Source: Campylobacterales bacterium
Lineage (GTDB): Bacteria > Campylobacterota > Campylobacteria > Campylobacterales > Arcobacteraceae
Reading direction: 5' to 3'
Assembly: GCA_016784825.1 (NCBI GenBank)
Contig: JADHTT010000038.1
Coordinates: 1 to 6,925 of the forward strand
Length of the DNA: 6,925 nucleotides
Shown here: in pieces, positions 1 to 5,351 of the stretch
Layout: each line of letters starts with the position of its first letter
How positions within the stretch are numbered: the first letter of the stretch is position 1
The notes under the pieces: model-generated
Told to the model about the DNA's origin: nothing
Databases searched by the model: none
Seen by the model: only the letters and a program-made list of their open reading frames with translations
Position numbers and translations under genes: made by a program

Positions 1-720
1 AAATTCTAATGTATTTGATAATGGACCTACAAATGTTAAGATTGTTTGATATACATATTTTGTGTCAAGCTCAAGTGTAGTAGCACCATATATACCAGTA
101 ATATACCATCCAAGGGCAATTAATAGTCCAACAATTAATCCATCTTTTAGGCATAATATTCTTTTAGTTGACTTCATCAACCAAAATAATATAATTGATA
201 AAACTAAAAGTGCAAAATATATATTTATATCTGTATTTTCTAGTAATGATGAAATATTTAAAAAAGTCTTGTTTGAAATTAAACTATTAACAATACCATT
301 AAGTATTCCATACTTAGCAGCATATGCAAAAATTGCGATAAATAGTAATGTGATTAAAGATCTACTATCCCCTTGAGCAAATTTAATTAGATGACGACTA
401 CTGCAACCATCTGCATTCATCATACCTATACCAAATAGTGTACCCCCAATAATAATAGTAATATAATTTATATCTTTAGATAACCATATAGTGTCTTCAA
501 AATCTAGACCAAAAACAATTACTAGGATTCTTGTAGCAATAATTGCAACAATAACTGCAAAAATAACAGAAGCAGCTCTTCTTGTCGATGACAATAAAAT
601 ATAGTCTTTAATTGCTCCATTAAAACAAAATTGTGTTTTTTGGGCAATTGCACCAAAGCTTATACCTATCAGTATTGCAGCGATATTAACTATCTCATAA
701 ATCTCTAAATTTTCTAACAT
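1..720 (-). CDS. YeeE/YedE-family sulfur-compound transporter (partial, C-terminus off window)
   Basis: An uninterrupted minus-strand frame runs from ATG at 720 to the window edge, giving 240 residues with no stop. The protein is a polytopic inner-membrane protein; hydrophobic stretches lie near residues 10-27, 48-72, 86-103, 121-138, 168-183 and 192-215. Two family signatures are visible: an FCFNGAI motif with Cys32 and a glycine-rich helix ending in GCSSR (Cys106, Arg109). A later GWYITG segment is also typical. Members of this family (for example thiosulfate transporter TsuA) pass thiosulfate or related sulfur compounds by way of conserved cysteines; the substrate here is inferred. Family members are usually about 350 residues, so roughly a third is missing. 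The start is uncertain: an in-frame ATG at 735 would add five residues, and neither start has a clear Shine-Dalgarno. The gene is divergent from trpG, and the SQR gene in the same window suggests a sulfur-oxidising host. Confidence 0.85.
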   Translation of the reverse strand, partial: MLENLEIYEIVNIAAILIGISFGAIAQKTQFCFNGAIKDYILLSSTRRAASVIFAVIVAIIATRILVIVFGLDFEDTIWLSKDINYITIIIGGTLFGIGMMNADGCSSRHLIKFAQGDSRSLITLLFIAIFAYAAKYGILNGIVNSLISNKTFLNISSLLENTDINIYFALLVLSIILFWLMKSTKRILCLKDGLIVGLLIALGWYITGIYGATTLELDTKYVYQTILTFVGPLSNTLEF

Positions 721-735
721 ATGGAATATTAGCAT

Positions 736-760
736 ACTATAATAAAAAATTATATTAGCT
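736..760 (-). promoter_or_regulatory. Possible promoter of the YeeE-type gene
   Basis: On the minus strand a TATAAT hexamer lies at 754-749 and a second, weaker TATAGT at 741-736, both just upstream of the two candidate start codons (735 and 720). No -35 box stands out, which is common in this phylum. Whichever hexamer is used, the leader would be only about 10-25 nt. Assignment rests on motif and position only. Confidence 0.35.
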
Positions 761-798
761 CTTTGACTAAATTAATAATATTATCTATATTTAAGCAC

Positions 799-822
799 TT
801 TTAAGTAGTTAATCTCTATAAT
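799..822 (+). promoter_or_regulatory. Promoter of the trpG operon
   Basis: A perfect TATAAT lies at 817-822, preceded by TTTTAAGTAGTT at 799-810, which resembles the TTTAAG element reported upstream of Campylobacter sigma-70 promoters, although the gap to the -10 is shorter than usual. Transcription normally starts 6-8 nt after the -10 box, which here would be at or next to the A of the trpG ATG (829). The mRNA would then have essentially no leader. Confidence 0.5.
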
Positions 823-828
823 ACTAAC

Positions 829-1398
829 ATGATATTAATGATAGATAATTACGATAGTTTTACATACAATATAGTTCAGTATTGTCTTGAGTTGGGTGCT
901 GACCTAAAAGTTATTAGAAATGACGAGATGAGCATACAGCAAATAGAAGCACTTAATCCAGAAAAAATAATTCTTTCACCTGGGCCAGCTACTCCAAATG
1001 ATGCAGGAATTACATTAGAAGTAATAGAGCACTTTAAAGATAAGTTACCTATATTTGGTATATGTTTGGGACATCAGTCTATTGCTCAAGTTTTTGGTGC
1101 AGATATTATAAGAGCTAAAAATATGATGCACGGAAAAACTTCAAAAATAAAAGTAACTAAAGCAAATAAATTATTTAAAGACCTTCCAGAGCAATTTACA
1201 CAAACTAGATATCATTCTTTAACTGTTGATAAAAATACTCTCACAGATGATCTTTTACCTACAGCGTACTCTATGGATGATGAAGAGATAATGGCACTAA
1301 AAGTTAAAGATAGAGATATTTATGGTGTTCAATTTCATCCTGAGTCAATTATGAGTGAATATGGACATGAGATTATTAATAACTTTCTAAAGTTATGA
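829..1398 (+). CDS. trpG: Anthranilate / aminodeoxychorismate synthase glutamine amidotransferase subunit (component II)
   Basis: This 189-residue class I glutamine amidotransferase hydrolyses glutamine and channels ammonia to a chorismate-using partner, TrpE (anthranilate, tryptophan pathway) or PabB (aminodeoxychorismate, folate pathway). The N-terminus MILMIDNYDSFTYN is the family signature. The oxyanion region SPGP is at 50-53, the nucleophile is Cys79 in GICLGHQ, and the rest of the triad is His170 and Glu172 in QFHPES; all are intact and the length is normal. Because it stands apart from any trpE or pabB gene, sequence alone does not decide between TrpG and PabA, and it may serve both pathways. 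The ATG at 829 gives the expected N-terminus but has no Shine-Dalgarno; TATAAT lies only 6 nt upstream. Its stop overlaps the next start as ATGA (1395-1398), implying translational coupling. Confidence 0.93.
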   Translation: MILMIDNYDSFTYNIVQYCLELGADLKVIRNDEMSIQQIEALNPEKIILSPGPATPNDAGITLEVIEHFKDKLPIFGICLGHQSIAQVFGADIIRAKNMMHGKTSKIKVTKANKLFKDLPEQFTQTRYHSLTVDKNTLTDDLLPTAYSMDDEEIMALKVKDRDIYGVQFHPESIMSEYGHEIINNFLKL

Positions 1399-2591
1399 GT
1401 AAAAAATTAACTCTTCCTAGTCTTGTATTTATTACACTTTTAATTACAGCTGCAGTAGTTTTATTAACTGCAGCAACTACACTTGATATAAGCTACAATG
1501 AATCTGTAAACTATTTTCACAACTTTAATGAATTAACAATTCTTACACATATTTCTACATATTTATTTGGTCCATCTAATATATCTTTGAGGCTTCCATT
1601 TATATTAATATATCTTCTTAGTATCATACTATTTTATAAATTAAGTTCAAAATACATTAACAGCAATCGAGACATTTTAATAGCGACAGCTATATTTATG
1701 GCTTTACCTGGTGTAATTAGTGCATCACTATTGGTCAATACATCAATTCTAGTAATATTTTCTGTTCTTTTATACATATATATTTATAATATCACTTCAA
1801 AGCACTCTTATATCCTTTTAGTTCTTTTTTTATTTTTAGATAATTCATTTGCTATTTTATTTATAGCATTATTCTTCTATTCATTAAAGCATAAAGACAA
1901 TAAGCTTTTAATAGTTTCTCTAATCTTATTTGGTATATCTATGCAGATGTATGGATTTGATAGTGGAGGAAAACCAAAGGGCTTCTTTATTGAAACTGTA
2001 GCTATATATTCATCTATATTTTCTCCATTTATATTCTTTTATTTTGCATACAGTTTATATAGAACATCTATAAAAGGTGAATTAGATCTATTATGGTATA
2101 TATCTACAACCACATTAATATTTTCAATTTTACTATCTTTTAGACAAAGTATTCCTATTGAAGATTTTGCACCATTTGTTGTAGTAGCTATACCAATTAT
2201 GGTAAAAACATTTTTAAGTTCATATAGAGTAAGACTGCCACAATTTAGAATTAAACATAAAATAGGTCTCAATATAGCTATTGTAGTACTATTATTAAAT
2301 AGTGCTATATTACTAATTAATAAGCCTCTGTATTTACTATTTGAAAATCCAAAAAAGCATTTTGCCTACAAGCATCATTTTGCACAGGAGATTGCTACAA
2401 TATTAAAGAAAAATAATATAACTGCCGTTAAAACAACAAATCTTAGATTACAAGAGAGATTAAAATTTTATGGTATTAAAAATGGAAATAGATACACACT
2501 TTATCCATATAGAGTCAATTCATTAGATAAAGATATTACTATTAAATATTATAATATGGCTTTATTACCGCTATTCATAAACTATAATTAA
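1395..2591 (+). CDS. Polytopic membrane protein resembling family 39 (GT-C type) glycosyltransferases
   Basis: This 398-residue protein has about nine to ten predicted membrane helices. The first spans about residues 8-28, several fall between 69 and 183, others lie near 198-222, 233-250 and 258-275, and the last is near 292-310. A polar C-terminal tail of about 85 residues follows. The layout after helix 1 resembles GT-C/PMT enzymes, which use polyprenyl-phosphate sugars at the outer face of the membrane: a loop with acidic residues Asp31 and Glu36 (DISYNES), an LFG turn near 57-59, then RLP at 66-68 entering helix 2. It is shorter than most family members (about 450-550), and the usual paired acidic motif is not clean, so catalytic activity is uncertain. 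It overlaps trpG by four bases and was probably translated from the same mRNA. A plain hypothetical membrane protein is the alternative. Confidence 0.6.
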   Translation: MSKKLTLPSLVFITLLITAAVVLLTAATTLDISYNESVNYFHNFNELTILTHISTYLFGPSNISLRLPFILIYLLSIILFYKLSSKYINSNRDILIATAIFMALPGVISASLLVNTSILVIFSVLLYIYIYNITSKHSYILLVLFLFLDNSFAILFIALFFYSLKHKDNKLLIVSLILFGISMQMYGFDSGGKPKGFFIETVAIYSSIFSPFIFFYFAYSLYRTSIKGELDLLWYISTTTLIFSILLSFRQSIPIEDFAPFVVVAIPIMVKTFLSSYRVRLPQFRIKHKIGLNIAIVVLLLNSAILLINKPLYLLFENPKKHFAYKHHFAQEIATILKKNNITAVKTTNLRLQERLKFYGIKNGNRYTLYPYRVNSLDKDITIKYYNMALLPLFINYN

Positions 2592-2596
2592 TCTAT

Positions 2597-2639
2597 TTGT
2601 AGGTGCTCTTAATAAAGTATAAAGCTAGTTTTTTATAAA
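2597..2639 (+). promoter_or_regulatory. Possible rpmI-rplT promoter region
   Basis: The 84-nt gap between the membrane-protein stop and rpmI has two -10-like hexamers: TATAAA at 2618-2623, with a TTGTAG at 2597-2602 (15-nt spacer), and TATAAA at 2634-2639 without a -35. I see no terminator hairpin after the upstream gene, so read-through from trpG is also possible. A separate promoter is expected for highly expressed ribosomal genes, but which hexamer is used cannot be decided here. Confidence 0.35.
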
Positions 2640-2660
2640 ATAACCGACTTAAAATTTATG

Positions 2661-2667
2661 AAAGGAG
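2661..2667 (+). promoter_or_regulatory. Strong Shine-Dalgarno that fixes the rpmI start
   Basis: AAAGGAG lies 8 nt before the ATG at 2676. An earlier in-frame ATG at 2658 lies upstream of this site and would add MKGVLT, which L35 proteins lack; those codons are really the ribosome binding site read in frame. Confidence 0.9.
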
Positions 2668-2675
2668 TTCTAACA

Positions 2676-2873
2676 ATGCCAAAAATGAAATCTGTTAGCG
2701 GTGCTAAGAAAAGATTTAAAGTTAAGAAAAATGGTCAAATTAAAAGAGGAAGTGCTTTTAGAAGCCACATCTTAACTAAAATGTCTCAAAAGAGAAAAAG
2801 AAATCTAAGAAACCCGCAAACTGTTGATGCTACAAACGAATCTGCAGTTAAAAGAATGTTATGTCAAATTTAA
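2676..2873 (+). CDS. rpmI: 50S ribosomal protein L35 (bL35)
   Basis: This small basic protein of 65 residues is the normal L35 length. It starts [15 protein letters not shown] and has the conserved central [16 protein letters not shown], followed by a short acidic/neutral tail. It is an RNA-binding structural component of the large ribosomal subunit. The start at 2676 is chosen because it gives the universal MPK/MPKMK N-terminus and has a strong Shine-Dalgarno at proper spacing. It is paired with rplT downstream as in nearly all bacteria, but infC is not upstream; instead a membrane-protein gene precedes it. Its stop codon lies in the foot of a long hairpin (2872-2902). Confidence 0.98.
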   Translation: MPKMKSVSGAKKRFKVKKNGQIKRGSAFRSHILTKMSQKRKRNLRNPQTVDATNESAVKRMLCQI

Positions 2874-2902
2874 TAATATTTTAACGCAAGTTAAATATTA
2901 TT
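2872..2902 (+). promoter_or_regulatory. Hairpin with GCAA tetraloop directly after rpmI
   Basis: Positions 2872-2885 pair with 2890-2902 in a 13-bp stem with one bulged T (2879), closed by a C-G pair around a GCAA (GNRA-type) tetraloop at 2886-2889. The stem includes the last two bases of the rpmI stop codon. It is almost all A-T pairs and is followed by only a TTTT, so it is a weak terminator at best. It could act as a partial attenuator, an RNA-processing or stability element, or part of the rplT control region. Confidence 0.5.
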
Positions 2903-2922
2903 CATTTTGAAAATTAGTCCCT

Positions 2923-2987
2923 CCGTTTAATTACGGTCAAGATCAGTTTAAAAAACTGACACCAACTTACGAAATAGTAAGTATCAG
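2923..2987 (+). promoter_or_regulatory. Structured rplT leader, candidate L20 autoregulatory element
   Basis: The 132-nt rpmI-rplT spacer has several potential stems: CCGT 2923-2926 with ACGG 2933-2936; TCAGTTT 2943-2949 with AAACTGA 2953-2959; and ACTTAC 2965-2970 with GTAAGT 2977-2982. The CTGA at 2956-2959 can pair either with TCAG at 2943-2946 or with TCAG at 2984-2987, which would extend the third stem across an internal loop. These two folds exclude each other, and the second ends 7 nt before the rplT Shine-Dalgarno (2995-3000). L20 is known to repress its own operon in E. coli and Bacillus by binding mRNA that mimics its 23S rRNA site; that this spacer is such a site is inference. Confidence 0.4.
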
Positions 2988-3005
2988 GTAAAGCAAGGAA
3001 AAAAT

Positions 3006-3362
3006 ATGCCAAGAGTTAAAACAGGTGTAGTAAGAAGAAGAAGACACAAAAAAATCCTTAAAATGGCTAAGGGTTTTTATAGTGGTAGAAGAAAACATTT
3101 TAGAAAAGCAAAAGAGCAAGTTGAACACTCACTTGTATATGCTTACAGAGATAGAAGACAAAAGAAAAGAGATTTCAGAAAGCTTTGGATCGTTAGAATC
3201 AATGCTGCTTGTAGATTAAACGGAATGAATTACTCTAGATTCATGAACGGTTTAAAAGTAGCTGGTATTACTTTAGATAGAAAAATCTTAGCTGATATGG
3301 CTATGAATGATGCTGCTGCATTTACTTCATTAGTTGAATCTGCAAAGGCTGCATTTAAATAA
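3006..3362 (+). CDS. rplT: 50S ribosomal protein L20 (bL20)
   Basis: This basic protein of 118 residues has the usual length. It starts [19 protein letters not shown] and has the conserved [40 protein letters not shown] region, here cited by its parts GFYSGRR (about 23-29) and DFRKLWI (about 56-62), then the globular RNA-binding domain with RINAACR and [13 protein letters not shown]20 binds 23S rRNA early and is needed for assembly of the large subunit. The Shine-Dalgarno AAGGAA at 2995-3000 lies 5 nt before the ATG. It follows rpmI after an unusually long structured spacer and ends at a strong intrinsic terminator. Autoregulation by L20 is known in other phyla and is plausible here. Confidence 0.98.
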   Translation: MPRVKTGVVRRRRHKKILKMAKGFYSGRRKHFRKAKEQVEHSLVYAYRDRRQKKRDFRKLWIVRINAACRLNGMNYSRFMNGLKVAGITLDRKILADMAMNDAAAFTSLVESAKAAFK

Positions 3363-3380
3363 TTATTTAACTGCATAAAT

Positions 3381-3416
3381 AAAAAAGGCTCAGGTTAAAA
3401 TACCTGAGCCTTTTTT
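3381..3416. terminator. Bidirectional intrinsic terminator between rplT and the small membrane-protein gene
   Basis: GGCTCAGGT (3387-3395) and ACCTGAGCC (3402-3410) form a perfect 9-bp GC-rich stem with a 6-nt loop. Six T follow at 3411-3416 and six A precede at 3381-3386, so the structure can end transcription from both the rplT side and the convergent minus-strand gene. Confidence 0.95.
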
Positions 3417-3431
3417 AATATAAACTCTAAA

Positions 3432-3656
3432 TTATTTAGACTTTGAAAATACTGATCCAATAGATCTAAATAAATACACTACTAAATACACTACTAGTGT
3501 AAACACAAATGGATGTGCAATACCAGGTACACCAAATGCTCCACCGCTTGGCATATTCATTAAATGCTCTATAGGGTGATCAATCCATTGTTTAAAATGC
3601 ATCCCTATAGCCAAAAATAAAAATATACCAATATATATATTTAACTCTTTTTTCAT
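3432..3656 (-). CDS. Small two-helix membrane protein downstream of sqr (function unknown)
   Basis: This 74-residue protein of unrecognised family has two hydrophobic segments, about residues 6-19 and 48-63. Between them a loop of about 28 residues is rich in His, Pro, Met and Gly (HFKQWIDHPIEHLMNMP, then GGAFGVPGIAHP). His20, His27, His31 and His48 lie near the membrane boundaries; a basic tail (SKSK) ends the protein. The ATG at 3656 is chosen because AGGGGA sits 4 nt upstream; the frame stays open further up, but that extension would run through the terminator and into sqr. It is the next gene after sqr on the same strand, past a hairpin terminator. A role as membrane partner or anchor of SQR, or in quinone or haem binding, is only a guess from position and histidines. 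Confidence 0.8.
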   Translation of the reverse strand: MKKELNIYIGIFLFLAIGMHFKQWIDHPIEHLMNMPSGGAFGVPGIAHPFVFTLVVYLVVYLFRSIGSVFSKSK

Positions 3657-3681
3657 TAGTTCCCCTTTTTTAAGTAAATGC

Positions 3682-3687
3682 ATTATA
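3682..3687 (-). promoter_or_regulatory. Possible -10 box of the 74-residue protein gene
   Basis: A TATAAT reads on the minus strand at 3687-3682, immediately after the T-run of the upstream terminator and 26 nt before the ATG at 3656. Transcription would start near 3675, leaving room for the ribosome binding site. Any -35 contact would fall inside the terminator hairpin, and no recognisable -35 hexamer is there. Confidence 0.45.
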
Positions 3688-3688
3688 T

Positions 3689-3722
3689 AAAAAAGCCCTA
3701 AACCTATAGGTTTAGGGCTTTT
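3689..3722 (-). terminator. Intrinsic terminator after sqr
   Basis: GCCCTAAACC (3695-3704) and GGTTTAGGGC (3709-3718) pair perfectly across a TATA loop, and the stem is extended by A-T pairs (AAAA 3691-3694 with TTTT 3719-3722). On the minus strand the hairpin is followed by six T (3694-3689). It lies 26 nt past the sqr stop codon and separates sqr from the 74-residue gene. The plus-strand side also carries a short T run, but no plus-strand gene leads into it. Confidence 0.93.
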
Positions 3723-3748
3723 AATAATAGATATAAAATCTTTAACTA

Positions 3749-5239
3749 TTAAGCTTTTCCAGCTAACATTCCGTGAACTGTCATTGGCTTTAATAAGTAG
3801 AACTTTAATAACCACCAAATATATCTCTCTTGAGTTGGGTCAAGTAAAGTTGTCATAGCAGCATTTTTACCAGATCCTAATTTCTTAGAAGCCCAGTTAA
3901 ACTCAGCAAGCATAACTGTACCAATTGAAGTAATTAATGGACAAACAGTATATCCAGCATACTTAGCGTTATCAGCAGGAATTGATCCAGACTCTAACAT
4001 AGAAAGAACATTATTTACAACAACTTTATATTGCTTTCTACCAGAACCACCAGTTTTACCCATTGGTACAGCAGCAATATCACCTAGTGCAAATACATTA
4101 GGGAATTTAACATGTTGTAAAGTTTCTTTATTTACAGGAACCCATCCTTTTTTAGAACCAATTTCAGATTTTCCAATCTCATCTGGTGCTTTCATTGGAG
4201 GAGTGATATGTAAGAAATCAAAGTTAGTTCTAACTTCTTTATGAGTTGTCACCATTGTGTACTCTTCTAAATCTGCATCCCAAGCACCTTTTTTCTTTCC
4301 GTGATTATCAAAAATAGCTTCACCATTTTTAACTTCTACTAGATTATGCTTATAAGACCAGTTGAATCCTTCTCTTTCAAATTGTTTAACAATTGCAGTG
4401 TGGTAATCTTTAATTCCGAACATTCCACCACCATTTGGATAGAAATGTAAATCTGCATTTTCTCTAGCTCCAGCTTCTTTTAATCTAGAATTTGTAAGGT
4501 ACATAATTTTCTTTGGTGCACCACCACATTTAATTGGAGTATTTGGGTGAGTATATACACCTTTAACTTTTTTACCAGACTTTGCAGCAGCAATAAATTT
4601 TTGCATATTTGCCCAAGTTGCAACAGCACCATCAGCAGAATATATAGATGAAGCACCCTTAGCATTAAGCTCAGAAACTAATGCTCTATTATCACCTAAA
4701 GAATATGCTTCACCAGCACCTTCAAGACCTTTAATAGCACCATAGTTTAATTTAACACCAGCTGCAATAACCATCATATCATACTTAACTTCAGTACCTT
4801 TATCAGTAGTTAAAGAGTTATTTTTTGGATCAAATTTAACAGCTTTCTCTGCAATAACTTTTACATCAGAAGGAACAAAATCATCTCTTTTATAAGTAAT
4901 ATCTGATTTATCCCATAGTCCAGCACCGATTAATGTTTGTCCTGGTTGGTAAGATACAGAAGTTGATTCTGGCTCAATTACTGTAATTTGTACATCTGAT
5001 GCACTGTTTCTAAGTCTAGCAGCAGTTGACATACCTGCAAGTCCACCACCAACGATTACAACATGACCTTTTGCAGAACTTGCTTGTAAATCTGTAGCTG
5101 CTTGGGCTTCAGTTCCACCAAGCATAAATCCAGCACCAGTAAGTCCCATCATTTTCATTGCATCTCTTCTAGAGATACCTTGCTCTTTTAAGATCGCATC
5201 TAATTGCTCAAGATCTTGTTTAAGATTTCTATTTTCCAT
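3749..5239 (-). CDS. sqr: Tat-exported sulfide:quinone oxidoreductase, type II-like
   Basis: This 496-residue FAD disulfide reductase oxidises sulfide to sulfane sulfur and passes electrons to quinone. A twin-arginine signal (SRRDAMK, Arg24-Arg25) follows a 23-residue polar start; the hydrophobic core GLTGAGFMLGG leads to a likely cleavage after AQA near residue 47, placing the enzyme on the periplasmic face. The FAD motif GGGLAG is at 64-69. NVFALGDIAAVP near the end of the FAD domain is the second FAD contact. Active-site Cys238 sits in TPIKCGGAPKKIMYL and Cys433 in VCPLIT, the pair typical of type II (human SQRDL-like) enzymes. The C-terminus (RYIWWLLKFYLLKP) looks like an amphipathic membrane anchor. 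The start has AAAGGAAA just upstream. It lies downstream of mobA, with its own possible promoter, and ends at a strong terminator. Confidence 0.93.
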   Translation of the reverse strand: MENRNLKQDLEQLDAILKEQGISRRDAMKMMGLTGAGFMLGGTEAQAATDLQASSAKGHVVIVGGGLAGMSTAARLRNSASDVQITVIEPESTSVSYQPGQTLIGAGLWDKSDITYKRDDFVPSDVKVIAEKAVKFDPKNNSLTTDKGTEVKYDMMVIAAGVKLNYGAIKGLEGAGEAYSLGDNRALVSELNAKGASSIYSADGAVATWANMQKFIAAAKSGKKVKGVYTHPNTPIKCGGAPKKIMYLTNSRLKEAGARENADLHFYPNGGGMFGIKDYHTAIVKQFEREGFNWSYKHNLVEVKNGEAIFDNHGKKKGAWDADLEEYTMVTTHKEVRTNFDFLHITPPMKAPDEIGKSEIGSKKGWVPVNKETLQHVKFPNVFALGDIAAVPMGKTGGSGRKQYKVVVNNVLSMLESGSIPADNAKYAGYTVCPLITSIGTVMLAEFNWASKKLGSGKNAAMTTLLDPTQERYIWWLLKFYLLKPMTVHGMLAGKA

Positions 5240-5296
5240 TCGATTTCCTTTATTTTTATGAGTTTTTAAAACTGCACTAAGATTAACACACTTTTT

Positions 5297-5324
5297 CTAA
5301 TACAAACCTTAATAATAACTTAAA
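5297..5324 (-). promoter_or_regulatory. Possible sqr promoter
   Basis: The 112-nt gap between mobA and sqr has, on the minus strand, TTTAAG at 5324-5319 and TATTAG at 5302-5297 separated by 16 nt, which would give a leader of about 50 nt before sqr. The same stretch has an imperfect dyad, CCTTAA at 5307-5312 facing TTAAAGG at 5320-5326, which could be an operator. No terminator for mobA is visible in the gap. Motif-based only. Confidence 0.35.
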
Positions 5325-5351
5325 GGAGTTTATAAATAAAATAAGCTAAAG

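Noticed and set aside
62..376. Plus-strand open frame of 104 codons
   Set aside because: It is antisense to the YeeE/YedE-type gene, which has clear family motifs in the opposite strand; no ribosome binding site.
775..784. ATAATATTAT palindrome in the divergent promoter region
   Set aside because: Short and made only of A and T in a very AT-rich gap, so expected by chance.
2039..2272. Minus-strand open frame of 77 codons
   Set aside because: Lies wholly inside the membrane-protein gene on the other strand and resembles nothing known.
2592..2657. Terminator after the membrane-protein gene
   Set aside because: There is a T run (2629-2634) but no stable GC stem before it.
2658..2675. Upstream ATG for rpmI
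   Set aside because: The added residues are the Shine-Dalgarno read in frame; L35 begins MPK at 2676.
3657..3818. Extension of the 74-residue gene to an upstream ATG at 3818
   Set aside because: It would read through the terminator hairpin and 70 nt of sqr. The ATG at 3656 has a good ribosome binding site and gives a sensible membrane protein.
4480..4665. Minus-strand open frame of 61 codons
   Set aside because: An out-of-frame shadow within sqr; its Leu-rich composition follows from the sqr codons.
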